A stretch of DNA of 64,000 nt from Caballeronia insecticola (GCF_000402035.1 NC_021294.1:1281816-1345815), one strand, 5' to 3'. Numbered from the stretch's first letter, positions 26,375 through 37,397 are shown. Notes: generated from the sequence alone by a model not told the origin. Numbers and translations: made by a program.

Positions 26375-27223
26375 TTAGTTCGATGCCGACCGGTTGCCGC
26401 CGCCGAGCCCGGCCTGGCGCACCTTCACGAGCGCAGCCGACGCCGACGCGCGATCCGGGAACGGTCCCGCCCGCAACAGCGAGCGCGTCGAGCCGTCCGA
26501 CTGCTTGCGATGGTCGATATATGCAGGCACACCTGCGGCTTTCAACTTGTTGACCCAATTTTGCGCGGCCGTTTCGTCGTCGAACTGGCCGATTTGCAGC
26601 ACGAAGCGGCTGCCGGCAGGCGACGAAGGCGTATTGGCGGCGGTGTTCGCGCTGGAGTCTTCGGAGGATTCGGTAGTTTGCGGCTTGGTGGCCTGATTGG
26701 CGACCGCGGCAGGCTTCGACGGCTTGGTGTCGGCCTTTGCTTCAGTCTTGGCTTGTTCCTTCGCTTCGGGCTTGGCCTGCGCCGTGGCGGCAGGCGCCGC
26801 GGCTTGCGGCTGCGTCACGCCCGCTGACACGCTGTCCGATGCGCCCGCCGTACCGTCATGCGCGACGCCGGCTTGCGTGTCGGCGTCGGTCGCGTCGCGC
26901 GACTGCTTGACGGCCGGTGCCGGGCGACTGGGGATATCGATGGAAATGTCGTCGGTGACGGGCTTCGGGCGGGAGTCGAGCACCATCGGCAGGACAATGA
27001 CAGCGGCCAGTACCAGCGCAATCGCGCCCACCAGACGACGCCGGGCGCGCTGCTTCTCGGGCAGGGTCGGATCGAGCATCATGGCGTCTGTGTCGTGGCG
27101 CTCGCTGCGCTCCGACCTGCGCGTGCGACGTTCCGTGCGGACGGTATGACGCGTGCCGCGCGGAGAATCGGAATATGCGTCGCGACCGGAGTCGTCTTTC
27201 TTGCCGAACGAGAAAAGTCCCAT
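26375..27223 (-). CDS. SPOR-domain cell-division-type protein
   Basis: The 282-residue protein has a short cytoplasmic N-terminus rich in Arg, one membrane segment (about residues 63-80), an Ala/Lys/Pro-rich periplasmic linker (about 95-205), and a C-terminal SPOR domain (about 208-282) beginning RFVLQIGQFDDETAAQNWVNKL. SPOR domains bind denuded septal peptidoglycan, so it probably acts at the division site, as DedD or FtsN do. In gammaproteobacteria dedD also stands between folC and cvpA, which supports a DedD-like role. I chose ATG 27223 (MGLFSFGKKDD); an in-frame TTG eight codons upstream is less likely. It follows folC by 43 nt. Confidence 0.9.
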   Translation of the reverse strand: MGLFSFGKKDDSGRDAYSDSPRGTRHTVRTERRTRRSERSERHDTDAMMLDPTLPEKQRARRRLVGAIALVLAAVIVLPMVLDSRPKPVTDDISIDIPSRPAPAVKQSRDATDADTQAGVAHDGTAGASDSVSAGVTQPQAAAPAATAQAKPEAKEQAKTEAKADTKPSKPAAVANQATKPQTTESSEDSSANTAANTPSSPAGSRFVLQIGQFDDETAAQNWVNKLKAAGVPAYIDHRKQSDGSTRSLLRAGPFPDRASASAALVKVRQAGLGGGNRSASN

Positions 27224-27266
27224 GTATCGCTTGGTGCTGGACGGCAAACCGTCTCGGTGATGCTGC

Positions 27267-28577
27267 TCAGTTATGCCGCGATCGACGGTAGGCCATCACG
27301 CCCGCTACCGTGTAGAAACTGCCGAAAACCAAAATTCTATCATTTTCGGAGGCTCGATTTAACGCATCTTGAAAAGCGGCGGCAGGGGTTTCAAAGCACG
27401 AAACGCTGCTGTCGGGGCCGTCGTTGACTCCGGCATCGCGCAAGGAGGACTCCAGTTGCGCGGCCGAAGCGCCGCGCGGCGTCGGCAGCGCGGTGACGTT
27501 CCAGTGATCGATTTCGCCCTTCAACTGGCTCACCACGCCCTCGATGTCCTTGTCGCGCATTGCCCCGAACACCGCGTAGGTGTACGGAAAATAGCCCATA
27601 TTGCCGAGGTTTTGCGCCAGAACCGCAGCGGCGTGAGGATTGTGGGCGACATCCAGAATGATCTGCGGCTTGCCCGGCAGCACCTGAAAGCGTCCCGGCA
27701 ATTCGACGTTTGCGAGCCCAAGACGAATGTCCTGCGCCGACACCGGCAGCCGGTCGCGCAACGCTTCGAGCGCGGCCAGCGCCGCCGCCGTGTTGATCAG
27801 CTGATTCGCGCCGCGTAGCGCCGGATAAGCCAGCGCCGGACGCCGCTGTTCGCGGCCGAGATAGCTCCATTGCTGACGTTCGTTGCCCGGCTGCGCTTCG
27901 TAGCGAAAATCGCGGCCGACGAGCCAGAGATCCGCGCCGATCGCCTCGGCGTGATCGATGAGACTTTGCGGCGGCGACGGATCGCCGCAAACGGCCGGTT
28001 TGCCCGCCCGGAAAATGCCGGCCTTTTCGAAGCCGATCTTCTCGCGCGTGTCGCCGAGATAGTCCGTATGGTCGATGTCGATGCTCGTGATCACCGCGCA
28101 GTCCGTATCGACGATATTCACCGCGTCGAGACGTCCGCCGAGCCCCACCTCGAGAATCACGGCATCGAGCCCGCGCGAGGCGAACAGATGCAGGATCGCG
28201 AGCGTCGTGAATTCGAAATAGGTGAGCGTCACCGGCTCCGGCAGGCTCGCGCGCGCTTTTTCCACGGCCTCGAAATGTTCGAGCAGTTCGGCATCCGTCG
28301 CCTCGACGCCGTTAATGCGCGCGCGCTCGTTGAACGACAGCAGATGCGGCGAGGTATGGCAGCCCACGCGATAGCCCGCGCGCAGCAGGATGGTTTCGAG
28401 GATCGCGCAGGTCGAGCCTTTGCCGTTCGTGCCGCCGACCGTGATGACCGGGCATGCGAAGCTCAGGCCCAGCGCTTCCTTCACGCGCCCGATGCGCGCG
28501 AGGCCCATGTCGATGCCGACCGGATGCGCCGCTTCGAGATGAGCAAGCCAGGCGTCGAGAGTGGGGAAAGTGTTCAT
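27267..28577 (-). CDS. folC: Bifunctional folylpolyglutamate synthase / dihydrofolate synthase
   Basis: It joins L-glutamate to dihydropteroate and then extends the polyglutamate tail of reduced folates, using ATP. The 436-residue Mur-ligase-type protein has the P-loop TVGGTNGKGSTCAILE (about residues 47-62), the SPHLLSFNERARING segment and the C-terminal domain motif PQIILDVAHNPHAAAVLA. The start ATG 28577 precedes PTLDAWLAHLEAAHP, usual for the family. It is separated from accD by a strong hairpin and is read together with the SPOR and cvpA genes. No abnormal features were noticed. Confidence 0.95.
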   Translation of the reverse strand: MNTFPTLDAWLAHLEAAHPVGIDMGLARIGRVKEALGLSFACPVITVGGTNGKGSTCAILETILLRAGYRVGCHTSPHLLSFNERARINGVEATDAELLEHFEAVEKARASLPEPVTLTYFEFTTLAILHLFASRGLDAVILEVGLGGRLDAVNIVDTDCAVITSIDIDHTDYLGDTREKIGFEKAGIFRAGKPAVCGDPSPPQSLIDHAEAIGADLWLVGRDFRYEAQPGNERQQWSYLGREQRRPALAYPALRGANQLINTAAALAALEALRDRLPVSAQDIRLGLANVELPGRFQVLPGKPQIILDVAHNPHAAAVLAQNLGNMGYFPYTYAVFGAMRDKDIEGVVSQLKGEIDHWNVTALPTPRGASAAQLESSLRDAGVNDGPDSSVSCFETPAAAFQDALNRASENDRILVFGSFYTVAGVMAYRRSRHN

Positions 28578-28590
28578 TTTTGAGATCGAG

Positions 28591-28632
28591 AAAACAAAAA
28601 CGCCGCGCGGAACCGAAGGTTCACGCGCGGCG
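28591..28632 (-). terminator. Intrinsic terminator after accD
   Basis: On the - strand CGCCGCGCG plus GAACC pairs with GGTTC plus CGCGCGGCG around a TTC loop, then TTTTTGTTTT follows. It lies 33 nt after the accD stop and just before the folC start, so accD and folC are only linked by read-through. Confidence 0.8.
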
Positions 28633-28665
28633 CGGCGCTACGATCGGTGCGACGTAGCCGAAGGC

Positions 28666-29538
28666 TCAGGCGACCGCGTCGGCGGGTTGACGCGTCATCA
28701 GCGCCATCAACTGGGCCAGCTCTTCGCGCATCTTGCGGCGATCGGTGATCATATCGACCGCACCCTTTTGCATCAGGAACTCGGCGCGCTGGAAGCCTTC
28801 CGGCAATTTTTCGCGCACCGTCTGCTCGATCACGCGCGGACCCGCGAAACCGATGAGCGCCTTCGGCTCGGCAATCACGACGTCACCGAGGAACGCGAAG
28901 CTCGCGGACACGCCGCCCATCGTCGGGTCGGTCAGCACGGAGATGAACGGCAATTTGGCGTCCGAAAGCCGCGTCAGAAGCGCAGTGGTTTTCGCCATTT
29001 GCATGAGCGAAAGCAGACTTTCCTGCATGCGCGCGCCGCCCGACGCCGTAAAGCAGATAAACGGCACGTTCTGCTCAAGCGCATTGCGCGCGCCGCGCAC
29101 GAAACGCTCGCCGACTACGGAGCCCATCGAGCCGCCCATGAACGAGAACTCGAAGCACGCGACTACGCAGGGAATCGTGTGGATCGCGCCGCCCATGACG
29201 ACCATCGCGTCGGTCTCGCCGGTGTCGTCCATCGCTTCCTTGATGCGATCCGGGTATTTGCGGCTGTCCTTGAACTTCAGCGCGTCGACCGGGACAACTT
29301 CCTGGCCGATCTCGTAACGGCCTTCCGGATCGAGCAGGCGGTCGAGGCGCTCGCGCGCGCCGATGCGCATGTGATGGCTGCACTTCGGGCAGACATGCAG
29401 ATTCGCCTCGACGTCGTTGCGATACAGCACCGCCTCGCACGACGGGCACTTCACCCAAAGGCCTTCGGGAATGCCCTTGCGGCTTTTGGGATCGGTTTGC
29501 TTGATCTTCGGCGGCAGCAGTTTGTCGAGCCAGCTCAT
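28666..29538 (-). CDS. accD: Acetyl-CoA carboxylase carboxyltransferase subunit beta
   Basis: Together with AccA it transfers the carboxyl group from biotin-BCCP to acetyl-CoA, the committed step of fatty-acid synthesis. The 290-residue protein has the N-terminal zinc ribbon CPSC-x19-CPKC (about residues 29-54) and the carboxyltransferase core with [30 protein letters not shown] and [14 protein letters not shown]. The ATG at 29538 has AAGGA about 7 nt upstream; an in-frame start 11 codons earlier lacks a good site. The trpA gene lies 70 nt upstream on the same strand, the usual trpA-accD-folC order. Confidence 0.97.
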   Translation of the reverse strand: MSWLDKLLPPKIKQTDPKSRKGIPEGLWVKCPSCEAVLYRNDVEANLHVCPKCSHHMRIGARERLDRLLDPEGRYEIGQEVVPVDALKFKDSRKYPDRIKEAMDDTGETDAMVVMGGAIHTIPCVVACFEFSFMGGSMGSVVGERFVRGARNALEQNVPFICFTASGGARMQESLLSLMQMAKTTALLTRLSDAKLPFISVLTDPTMGGVSASFAFLGDVVIAEPKALIGFAGPRVIEQTVREKLPEGFQRAEFLMQKGAVDMITDRRKMREELAQLMALMTRQPADAVA

Positions 29539-29608
29539 CGTTTTTCCTTGACTGATCGGGTGGCCGCGCAACGCGCCGGAATCGGGCGACGTTGCGGCGG
29601 CGCGTATT

Positions 29609-30409
29609 TTACTTGGCGTCGAGCGCCTGACGAATTTCGGCGATGAAACTCGTCAGCGACGCGGCCGCGGTGTCCGGCGGCGCTTCCTCGAGCAACTGCA
29701 CGAGGCGGCTGCCGATAACGACGGCGTCCGCGACTTCGGCGACGGCGCGCGCAGTTTGCGCGTCGCGAATGCCAAAACCGACGCCGACTGGCAGCGGCAC
29801 ATGCGACTTGATGGCCGGGATTTTACTCGCGATGCTGGAAACGTCCAGATTTGCCGCGCCGGTCACGCCCTTGAGCGATACGTAATAGACGTAGCCGCTC
29901 GCGATCTTGCCGACTGCCGCGACGCGCTCGTCGGTGGACGTCGGCGCGAGCAGGAAGATCGGATCGATGCCGGCGGCACGCATTGTCTCGCCGAATTCGA
30001 CCGCTTCCTCGGGCGGATAATCGACCACGAGCACGCCGTCGACGCCCGCTTCCCGCGCGGCTTGCGCAAAGGCATTGGCGCCCATGCGCTCGATCGGATT
30101 GGCATAGCCCATCAGGACGACGGGCGTTTTGTTGTCGGTCTGGCGGAAGCGCGCGACATCGGCGAGCACACGCTTCAACGTCATTCCGCGTTCGAGCGCC
30201 CGTTCCGACGAACGCTGGATGACCGGGCCGTCCGCCATCGGATCGGAAAACGGCACGCCCAGTTCAATGACGTCCGCGCCGCCCTTGGCCAGCGCGTGCA
30301 TAAATTCGACGGTCTGTTCGGGGTTCGGGTCGCCCGCCGTGATGAACGGGATCAGCCCTTTTTTACCCTGCGCGGCGAGTGCCGCAAAAGTATTCTTGAT
30401 ACGGGACAT
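29609..30409 (-). CDS. trpA: Tryptophan synthase subunit alpha
   Basis: It cleaves indole-3-glycerol phosphate to indole and glyceraldehyde-3-phosphate, and indole passes by a tunnel to TrpB. The 266-residue TIM barrel has the catalytic Glu in [17 protein letters not shown] (about residue 50), the catalytic Asp in [14 protein letters not shown] (about 130s) and the phosphate-binding [14 protein letters not shown] loop. It is separated from trpB by the methyltransferase gene, which is unusual for a trp operon in general. The start ATG 30409 is followed by [25 protein letters not shown], as expected. Confidence 0.97.
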   Translation of the reverse strand: MSRIKNTFAALAAQGKKGLIPFITAGDPNPEQTVEFMHALAKGGADVIELGVPFSDPMADGPVIQRSSERALERGMTLKRVLADVARFRQTDNKTPVVLMGYANPIERMGANAFAQAAREAGVDGVLVVDYPPEEAVEFGETMRAAGIDPIFLLAPTSTDERVAAVGKIASGYVYYVSLKGVTGAANLDVSSIASKIPAIKSHVPLPVGVGFGIRDAQTARAVAEVADAVVIGSRLVQLLEEAPPDTAAASLTSFIAEIRQALDAK

Positions 30410-30494
30410 GAGAATTCTCGAAGTCGTATTCGTTAGCGTCGATGCCGCCTTTCAGCATCTGACGCGATCAGCGACGAAATGCGCGCATCCGGCG

Positions 30495-31373
30495 CTATTC
30501 GACGGCCTGCGCGGCGGTATCCGTGGCGATAGTCGTCTTGCGGCGCACACGTGCTGGTTCGCTCGTCCGAAGCTTCGCAGCATGGGCCTCGGCGATGCGA
30601 TCTGCGGCGATCGTGCAGTAATCTGCATTGATCTCATAGCCCGTGAATTCGCGGCCATGACGCGCGCAGGCTACCGCTGTCGTGCCGCTGCCCATGAACG
30701 GATCGAGCACGCGTCCGCCCGGAGGACAACTCGCGAGCACCATCCGCTCGACGATCTCCAGCGGCTTTTGCGTCGGGTGATCGACGCGCTCCGCATGCTG
30801 TCTGTGCAGCCGCGAAACCGACCAGACATCCTTCGGGTTATAGCCAAGCTCCAGCCACTTGCTGCCTTCGAAGATCTTGCGCGAACGCGCTTTTTTCGTC
30901 TCTGCGTCGTAAGGGATGCGCACCGGATCGAGATCGAAGTAGTAGTCCTTCGATACCGCGAAATAGCCGATGTTGTCGTGCACTGACGTGAATTTCCGCG
31001 TCGTTCCGCCCATGCTCGGCACACGCCGGTCCCAGACGATCTCGTTGATCATCAAAAGCCGGCGCTTCAGGAACACGAACAGTTCGGGCGAGTATTGCCA
31101 CGTGCAGAACATATAGAGTGAGCCGCTCGGCTTGAGCTTCGGAATCGCCAGATCGAGCCAGCGGTACGTCCACTCGAGGAAAGCTTCGCCCGACAACATG
31201 TCCGAGTCGTTCCCGTAATCCTTGCCCAGACCATAAGGCGGATCGGCCACGATCAAATCGATCGAGGCGTCGGGAATGTTCGCGGCATCGGCCAGGAAAT
31301 CGCGGTTGCGGATGTCGGGACCGGCGCCGATGAGAGCGCCGGCAGACAAAGGCTCGTCGATGACAGTGCGCAT
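30495..31373 (-). CDS. Orphan DNA methyltransferase, beta class, probably adenine-N6
   Basis: The 292-residue protein has motif IV, DPPYGLGKDY (about residues 44-53), before motif I, LDPFMGSGTTAVACARHGREFTGYEI (about 224-249). That order defines the beta class, and DPPY points to N6-adenine methylation. SAM is the donor. There is no restriction endonuclease or specificity gene beside it. It lies 11 nt after trpB and 85 nt before trpA on the same strand, so it is transcribed within the trp cluster. From memory, Burkholderia species carry orphan methyltransferases with motifs such as GTWWAC and CACAG, one of them in a trp context; which motif this one reads cannot be told from the sequence alone. 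Confidence 0.92.
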   Translation of the reverse strand: MRTVIDEPLSAGALIGAGPDIRNRDFLADAANIPDASIDLIVADPPYGLGKDYGNDSDMLSGEAFLEWTYRWLDLAIPKLKPSGSLYMFCTWQYSPELFVFLKRRLLMINEIVWDRRVPSMGGTTRKFTSVHDNIGYFAVSKDYYFDLDPVRIPYDAETKKARSRKIFEGSKWLELGYNPKDVWSVSRLHRQHAERVDHPTQKPLEIVERMVLASCPPGGRVLDPFMGSGTTAVACARHGREFTGYEINADYCTIAADRIAEAHAAKLRTSEPARVRRKTTIATDTAAQAVE

Positions 31374-31384
31374 CGTTCAGGAGC

Positions 31385-32578
31385 TCAGAACTGAATGCCC
31401 GATCGCTCGGCGACCGTATGCATATCTTTGTCGCCTCGGCCCGACAAGTTGACGAGCAGCACCTTGTCGCGCGGCAGCGTCTTCGCGAGCTTGGCGCCGT
31501 ATGCGAGCGCATGACTCGATTCGAGCGCCGGGATGATGCCCTCGATTCGGCAGCAGTCGTGGAACGCCTTCAGCGCTTCGTCGTCGGTGATGCCGACGTA
31601 CTCCGCGCGTCCCGCGTCCTTCAGCCACGCGTGCTCCGGACCGACGCCCGGATAATCGAGACCCGCCGACACCGAATGCGTCTCGATGATCTGACCGTTT
31701 TCGTCCTGGAGCAGATACGTACGGTTGCCGTGCAGCACGCCCGGACTGCCACCCATCAGCGATGCAGCGTGGCGGCCCGTATCGATGCCGTCCCCGGCCG
31801 CTTCGACGCCGATCAGCCGAACGTCTTTGTCATCGATATACGGGTAAAAGATGCCCATCGCATTCGATCCGCCGCCAACGCACGCGATCACGGCGTCCGG
31901 CTGACGGCCGGTCATTTCCGGCATCTGCACGCGGCATTCGTCGCCGATCACCCGCTGGAAGTCGCGCACCATCATCGGATACGGATGCGGCCCCGCCACG
32001 GTCCCGATGATATAGAACGTGTTTTCGACGTTCGTCACCCAGTCGCGCATGGCTTCGTTGAGCGCATCTTTCAGCGTCTTCGAGCCGGATTCGACCGGCA
32101 CGACCGTCGCGCCCAGCAGCTTCATGCGATAGACGTTCGCCGCCTGACGACGCACGTCCTCGGCACCCATATAGACCACGCACTCCATGCCGAAACGCGC
32201 AGCGATCGTCGCCGTGGCAACACCGTGCTGGCCCGCGCCCGTTTCCGCGATCACACGCGGCTTGCCCATCTTGCGGGCGAGCAGCGCCTGACCGATCACG
32301 TTGTTCACTTTGTGCGCGCCGGTGTGATTCAGGTCTTCGCGCTTCAGATACAGCTGCGCGCCGCCGAGCATTTCGCTCCAGCGTTTGGCGTGATAAATGG
32401 GAGACGGACGGCCCACGTAATGCTTGAGCTCGTACTCGTATTCGGCGATGAACTCGGGATCTTTCTGTGCCGCTTCATACGCGACGCGCAATTCGTCGAG
32501 CGCGTGGATGAGCGTTTCGGAGACGAACACGCCCCCATATTGGCCGAAATGGCCTCTTTCGTCTGGCAAGTTATACAT
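31385..32578 (-). CDS. trpB: Tryptophan synthase subunit beta
   Basis: It condenses indole with L-serine to L-tryptophan using PLP. The 397-residue protein starts [23 protein letters not shown] at ATG 32578; an upstream in-frame start at 32638 would overlap trpF and adds non-conserved residues. The PLP lysine is Lys90 in [13 protein letters not shown]. Other landmarks are [12 protein letters not shown], the phosphate-binding [10 protein letters not shown] and the C-terminal [16 protein letters not shown]. It lies 49 nt after trpF and is followed after 11 nt by the methyltransferase gene. A trp-type leader peptide was not seen. Confidence 0.98.
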   Translation of the reverse strand: MYNLPDERGHFGQYGGVFVSETLIHALDELRVAYEAAQKDPEFIAEYEYELKHYVGRPSPIYHAKRWSEMLGGAQLYLKREDLNHTGAHKVNNVIGQALLARKMGKPRVIAETGAGQHGVATATIAARFGMECVVYMGAEDVRRQAANVYRMKLLGATVVPVESGSKTLKDALNEAMRDWVTNVENTFYIIGTVAGPHPYPMMVRDFQRVIGDECRVQMPEMTGRQPDAVIACVGGGSNAMGIFYPYIDDKDVRLIGVEAAGDGIDTGRHAASLMGGSPGVLHGNRTYLLQDENGQIIETHSVSAGLDYPGVGPEHAWLKDAGRAEYVGITDDEALKAFHDCCRIEGIIPALESSHALAYGAKLAKTLPRDKVLLVNLSGRGDKDMHTVAERSGIQF

Positions 32579-32627
32579 TACGTCACTCTCTCGGTTACAT
32601 GAGCCGGCTGTGCGGCTCACGTTCGAT

Positions 32628-33296
32628 TCACCCGGCATCCGCCGCGCGCACCGCGCGCACGAATGCCGCCATTCGGGCGGGATCCTTCACGCCCTTGGCG
32701 CCCGGCACTTCAATGCCGCTCGAGACATCGACCGCGTACGGGCGCACACGCCGAATGGCGTCACTGACGTTTTGCGCGTTCAACCCACCACTCAAAACGG
32801 CCTGATGCCCGAGATCTGTTGGGATAAGTGACCAATCGAATACCTTTCCACCGCCGCCGAAGCCCTCGACGAGAGCGTCGAGCAGAAGGCCGCCTGCGGC
32901 TTTGAACTCAAGAGACGATTCTATCAAATGGTCTGCCGACGCATCATGCCCAATACGCAATGCACGCCAATAGGATAAACCCGCAATTCCGGCAAGTTCC
33001 TCGCAGTGTTCGGGCGTTTCATCGCCGTGAAACTGCAACAGCGAAAGCGGAACATTCGACGTGACTTCCCGGATCCACTCGGGCGTCGCATTCACGAACA
33101 GGCCCACAGCCGACACAAGCGGCGGCACGTGGCGCGCCAGTTCGACCGCCTGTGCCACGCTGACCGAGCGCGGACTCGGCGGATAAAACACGAAGCCGAC
33201 GGCGTCCGCGCCCAGCGCAACGGCGTGTTGCACGTCTTCGACACGCGACAGTCCGCACAGCTTGATGCGGGTTCGATGCAAATCTCTTTCGGTCAT
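32628..33296 (-). CDS. trpF: Phosphoribosylanthranilate isomerase
   Basis: It catalyses the Amadori rearrangement of N-(5-phosphoribosyl)anthranilate in tryptophan synthesis. The 222-residue TIM barrel has the N-terminal catalytic Cys in [17 protein letters not shown] (about residue 13), [19 protein letters not shown] and the catalytic Asp in [19 protein letters not shown]. The start at 33296 overlaps the truA stop (ATGA), with GGAG 7 nt upstream, so the two genes are translationally coupled; the in-frame ATG at 33323 is less likely. The gene is separate from trpC, as in most proteobacteria with split trp genes. Confidence 0.96.
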   Translation of the reverse strand: MTERDLHRTRIKLCGLSRVEDVQHAVALGADAVGFVFYPPSPRSVSVAQAVELARHVPPLVSAVGLFVNATPEWIREVTSNVPLSLLQFHGDETPEHCEELAGIAGLSYWRALRIGHDASADHLIESSLEFKAAGGLLLDALVEGFGGGGKVFDWSLIPTDLGHQAVLSGGLNAQNVSDAIRRVRPYAVDVSSGIEVPGAKGVKDPARMAAFVRAVRAADAG

Positions 33297-34096
33297 TTCG
33301 GCTCCGCCCAGACGGCGCTCCACGGCATGCTGGCGATGTGCGGCGGCGGCACAGCAAAGTGTTCAGGATAGCCGACCTCGGCCAGATACAGCCCGTCGGG
33401 CATGAAGGTCGGCGCGGCGGCCCGGCGGTCGCGTGCGGCGAGCACCTCGGCCATCCACGACGACGGATGACGGCCCCGGCCGATCGCGACGAAGCATCCC
33501 ATCAGGTTGCGCACCATGTGATGCAGGAACGCGTTGGCGCGAAACCGGAAATGGACGAAGTCGCCCTGCTCGCGCACGTCGATCTGATGAAGGTGCTTGA
33601 CCGGCGTTTTCGACTGGCAATCGGCCGCACGAAACGACGAAAAATCGTGCGCGCCGATCAGGCACGCGATTGCGTCGCGCATCGCGGCGACGTCGAGCGG
33701 CGTATGGACCCAGCCCGCGCGCTTTGCGAGCATCGGCGAACGCACCGGATTGACGTAGAGCACGTAATAGTAGGTGCGCTCGAAGGCCGCGAAACGTGCG
33801 TGGAAATCATCGGACATCGGCTTGGCCCACTGCACCGCGACGGTCTCCGGCAGGAAGGCGTTCGTGCCGCGCACCCACGAGAAATCGGTGCGGTCCAGAT
33901 CGGTATCGAAATGCACGACCTGGCCAAGCCCGTGCACGCCCGTATCCGTGCGTCCGGCCACGACTGTCTGCAGCGGCGTCTGCGCGAAGTTCGCGAGCGC
34001 GCGCTCCAGTTCGTTCTGCACCGTCTTGCCGTGCGGCTGGGATTGCCAGCCGCAAAACGCCGATCCATCGTACTGAATACCTAAAGCAATGCGCAT
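33293..34096 (-). CDS. truA: tRNA pseudouridine(38-40) synthase
   Basis: It converts uridine to pseudouridine at positions 38-40 in the tRNA anticodon arm. The 267-residue protein has the TruA pattern: [21 protein letters not shown], the catalytic Asp in [21 protein letters not shown] (about residue 56) and [24 protein letters not shown]. Its start lies 1 nt after the fimV stop and its stop overlaps trpF, so fimV, truA and trpF form a tightly packed run. No odd features were noticed. Confidence 0.97.
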   Translation of the reverse strand: MRIALGIQYDGSAFCGWQSQPHGKTVQNELERALANFAQTPLQTVVAGRTDTGVHGLGQVVHFDTDLDRTDFSWVRGTNAFLPETVAVQWAKPMSDDFHARFAAFERTYYYVLYVNPVRSPMLAKRAGWVHTPLDVAAMRDAIACLIGAHDFSSFRAADCQSKTPVKHLHQIDVREQGDFVHFRFRANAFLHHMVRNLMGCFVAIGRGRHPSSWMAEVLAARDRRAAAPTFMPDGLYLAEVGYPEHFAVPPPHIASMPWSAVWAEPK

Positions 34097-34097
34097 T

Positions 34098-36125
34098 TCA
34101 AGAGTGCGGTGCGAGCGTCGAGAGCAGTGTGGCGGCCTGCTGGCGTGTTGCAGGATCGTTCGATTCGATCACCTCTTGTAGCAAGGTGCGCGCGCCCTGG
34201 AGGTCGCCCAGTTCGATGTACTCGGCAGCAAGTTCGAGCTTGTTGCGCGCGATGGTCGCCAGTTGCGCGGGGGTCAGCGCGGGTAGCGGCTCGGTCGCGC
34301 TCGACGTTGGACCGAGGTCGAAATCGAGGCTCAGCGGTCCGAAACGCGTCGCGCCGAGACCCGCGACCGACGCCGCGCCCGCGGTCCCCGCTTCGATCTG
34401 CGCCGCGACCGATTGCGGCTGCTTCGCCTCGGTATCGGCCGGCTGCGGCGGGTTCTCCGCCACCGGTTGCGGCAAGAACGGCGCCTGCTCGATGGGTTGC
34501 GCGTCGTCTAGCGGCTCGGCCGGCGGTGCTTCCAGGGGCGCTTCCGGCGTCTGCGACGCCGGCGCCGGAAGCGCGTCATTGGCGGGCTCGGCGAGCTTCA
34601 GCTCCATGCGCGGCGGCAAGTCCATGTCCAGCGAGTCGAGCGCCTGAACTGCCTCCTGCGGGAACTTCGGCATCGGGAAACTGTGCGCGATCGAAGGTTC
34701 GTCGTCCGGATCCTGCTCGTCCGCAGTGCGCGCCTTCAATTCGCGAAGCTCGGCCTCGTGGGCGACGATCTCCCGCGCCGCAGCCTCGCGCGCCTGTTCC
34801 TCGCGCCCGGTGACTTCGCGCATTTCGGCCTGACGATTGGCCGCGTCGCGAGCAAGCGTTTCGCGCGCGGCCGCTTCCCTTGCACGTTCTTCGCGTTCTT
34901 CGCGCTCCAACGCCTCCTGAGCGGCCGCGCGGCGCGCCGCGGCTTCGCGCTCTTCGGCTTCCCATTTTTCGGCGGCTGGCCCGGTCGTCTGGTCGGCTTG
35001 GCGTGCGTTCGGCTCGGCCGCGCCGGGCAAAGGCGGAACGAAATCGGGATGCCGCGCGGCAGGCGAGATCGGTGCGAATGGCTTGGCATCCTCGACCGGA
35101 CGAAGCGGCTCCGCTTGCGCTTCAGTACTCGACGGCTCTGGCGTCGCAGGTGCTTCGATGGTCGGCGGCAGTTCGTCGTCCGATGGCGTCATGCGTGCAG
35201 GCACCGTGTCGGCGTTTTCGACGGCCGGCGCAGTCGCATCGGGTTCCGATGTGCTACGCCCGGTCGACTTGCCTCCGAGATCTGCCGCCGCGACAGCAAC
35301 GGCGCCAGCCCCAGCGGCCGAAGCAGCCTGCCCCTTGGCAAGCGATCCGTTGCGCGCAGCCGCCTCGGCTTGCGCTTCCTCGAGGGAGGCGTATGTGCGG
35401 GGCGATGCATCGTCGTCGGCGCGCTTTGCGTCGTTTCGCTTGCCGCGTCGACGCATCAGGAACAGACCGGCGATCACCGCAATCGCAATGCCGATGATCA
35501 CCGGCGACATGCCACCGCTCTTTTCGGGCGCGGGCGCCGTGCTCGCGGGCGCGCTGGCGGTCGTCACCGGCGCGGACGCGGTTTCGGCAGTCTGCGCCGG
35601 CGCCGACGCAACGTCTTGAGGCGCGCTCGCGACCGGCTCTACGGCGGATGCCGGTGCCGCGGCCGTCGCGCTCTCGGACGAAGGCGCGCTCGCGTCACTG
35701 GCCGCCGAAGACTCGACCGCTGCGTTTTGCGCTTCGGCAGAAGCAGACGCAGACGCCGGAGCAGAAGCCGCCACACCGCCCAGTTCCGGCGGCACGCTCA
35801 GCACGGAGCCGAGCTTCAGCTTGTTGATGTCGTGATTGGCGAACGCGTTCGGATTGGCTTCGAACAGCGCGCGCGCCGCACGCGCACGAACGTCGCGGTC
35901 TTTCGATCCCGTCAGCTCGCCGGCGATATCGCTCAGCGATTGCCCCGGCTTCACCGCGTATTGCGCCGCGCCGTCGGCCGCGGGCGTCGCGCTGGCGGCG
36001 GCGCCGTTTGCCTGAGCAAAGGCATTGCCCGGTGCCGCCCAAAACACCGCACATACGGACAAGCTTGCCGCAGCGAGCGCCGCGCGCGATGACGAAACGA
36101 AAGACCGGCGAGGTCGTTGGATCAT
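34098..36125 (-). CDS. fimV: FimV/HubP-family polar membrane protein
   Basis: The 675-residue protein has a signal peptide (about residues 1-38, ending NAFAQ), a periplasmic LysM domain (about 52-120, with [18 protein letters not shown]), an Ala/Ser-rich linker, one membrane segment (about 205-225), a long acidic cytoplasmic region with an Arg/Glu/Ala coiled coil (about 378-468), and a C-terminal FimV TPR-like domain (about 630-675, with [20 protein letters not shown]). The family organises cell poles and type IV pili or chemotaxis proteins. ATG 36125 is the start, with GGAG 7 nt upstream; a frame open to 36230 adds no conserved residues. It follows asd after a terminator and is tightly joined to truA. 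Confidence 0.93.
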   Translation of the reverse strand: MIQRPRRSFVSSSRAALAAASLSVCAVFWAAPGNAFAQANGAAASATPAADGAAQYAVKPGQSLSDIAGELTGSKDRDVRARAARALFEANPNAFANHDINKLKLGSVLSVPPELGGVAASAPASASASAEAQNAAVESSAASDASAPSSESATAAAPASAVEPVASAPQDVASAPAQTAETASAPVTTASAPASTAPAPEKSGGMSPVIIGIAIAVIAGLFLMRRRGKRNDAKRADDDASPRTYASLEEAQAEAAARNGSLAKGQAASAAGAGAVAVAAADLGGKSTGRSTSEPDATAPAVENADTVPARMTPSDDELPPTIEAPATPEPSSTEAQAEPLRPVEDAKPFAPISPAARHPDFVPPLPGAAEPNARQADQTTGPAAEKWEAEEREAAARRAAAQEALEREEREERAREAAARETLARDAANRQAEMREVTGREEQAREAAAREIVAHEAELRELKARTADEQDPDDEPSIAHSFPMPKFPQEAVQALDSLDMDLPPRMELKLAEPANDALPAPASQTPEAPLEAPPAEPLDDAQPIEQAPFLPQPVAENPPQPADTEAKQPQSVAAQIEAGTAGAASVAGLGATRFGPLSLDFDLGPTSSATEPLPALTPAQLATIARNKLELAAEYIELGDLQGARTLLQEVIESNDPATRQQAATLLSTLAPHS

Positions 36126-36203
36126 TGAAGCTCCGGAAGGCGGCGAAATCGAAACGAAACGGCAACAGCCGTCCGCGCGAATACGGTTTTGCAACGAAGC
36201 AGC

Positions 36204-36240
36204 AAAAAAACAAAAAGCGCCGCGAGACACGCGACGCTTT
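36204..36240 (-). terminator. Intrinsic terminator after asd
   Basis: On the - strand AAAGCGTCGCG pairs with CGCGGCGCTTT around a TGTCT loop, then TTGTTTTTTT follows. It lies about 36 nt past the asd stop and upstream of fimV, so fimV probably has its own promoter in the remaining 80 nt. Confidence 0.75.
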
Positions 36241-36275
36241 CTGGTTCTGGCCGCGCTTCTGGCGCGTAGTTTACT

Positions 36276-37397
36276 TTACTTGTCGAGCAGAATGCGCAGC
36301 ATGCGGCGCAGCGGTTCGGCCGCGCCCCACAACAACTGGTCGCCGACCGTGAACGCCGACAGATATTCGCCGCCCATCGCCAGCTTGCGCAAACGTCCGA
36401 CCGGCACCGTCAGCGTGCCCGTGACAACCGCCGGCGACAGATCGCGCATCGATGCTTCGCGTTCGTTCGGCACAACCTTCACCCAGTCGTTTGCGGACGC
36501 GAGGATCTCGTTCACTTCGTCGAGCGGCACGTCCTTGTTGAGCTTGATGGTGAGCGCCTGCGAATGGCAGCGCATCGCGCCGATGCGCACGCACAGACCG
36601 TCGACGGGAATCGAGCCCGGCTGACCCATCGCGGGCTTGCCAAGAATCTTGTTGGTTTCCGCGCCGCCCTTCCACTCTTCCTTCGACATGCCGTTGCCGA
36701 GATCCTTGTCGATCCACGGAATCAGCGAGCCGGCGAGCGGCACGCCGAAATGGTCGACGGGCATGCGCTCGCTGTTCATGGCGGCGAGCACGCGGCGGTC
36801 GATGTCGAGAATGGCCGAGGACGGATCGGCGAGATCTTCCTTCGCCGCGCCGTAGAGCACGCCCATCTGCTGCAGCAGTTCGCGCATGTTCTGCGCGCCC
36901 GCGCCGGATGCGGCCTGATAGGTCATCGCCGTCATCCAGTCGACGAGGTTCTCGCGGAACAGGCCGCCGAGCGCCATCAGCATCAGGCTGACCGTGCAGT
37001 TGCCGCCGACGAAGTCACGCCCGCCCTTGACCAGCGAATCCTTGATGACGTCGAGATTGACCGGATCGAGAATGATCACGGCGTCGTCCTTCATGCGCAG
37101 CGCGGAGGCCGCGTCGATCCAGTAACCCTTCCAGCCCGCCGCGCGCAGCTTCGGATACACCTCGTTGGTGTAGTCGCCGCCCTGGCACGTAATGATGGCG
37201 TCGCACTTTTTCAGGTCGTCGATGCTTGTCGCGTCTTTGAGCTTCGTCTCGTTTTTGGCGAACGACGGCGCGTTGCCGCCCGCATTGCTGGTGCTGAAGA
37301 ACACCGGTTCGATCAAGTCGAAATCGCCTTCCTGCTGCATGCGTTGCATCAGGACGCTGCCGACCATGCCGCGCCAACCAACGAGACCTACGTTCAT
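36276..37397 (-). CDS. asd: Aspartate-semialdehyde dehydrogenase
   Basis: It reduces L-aspartyl-4-phosphate to L-aspartate semialdehyde with NADPH, leading to lysine, methionine, threonine and diaminopimelate. The 373-residue protein has the Rossmann motif [16 protein letters not shown] at residues 2-17, the catalytic Cys134 in [12 protein letters not shown] and the substrate-binding [16 protein letters not shown]. The length and motifs match the Gram-negative long form. A terminator follows. Its position between leuB and fimV is usual for this bacterial group. Confidence 0.97.
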   Translation of the reverse strand: MNVGLVGWRGMVGSVLMQRMQQEGDFDLIEPVFFSTSNAGGNAPSFAKNETKLKDATSIDDLKKCDAIITCQGGDYTNEVYPKLRAAGWKGYWIDAASALRMKDDAVIILDPVNLDVIKDSLVKGGRDFVGGNCTVSLMLMALGGLFRENLVDWMTAMTYQAASGAGAQNMRELLQQMGVLYGAAKEDLADPSSAILDIDRRVLAAMNSERMPVDHFGVPLAGSLIPWIDKDLGNGMSKEEWKGGAETNKILGKPAMGQPGSIPVDGLCVRIGAMRCHSQALTIKLNKDVPLDEVNEILASANDWVKVVPNEREASMRDLSPAVVTGTLTVPVGRLRKLAMGGEYLSAFTVGDQLLWGAAEPLRRMLRILLDK

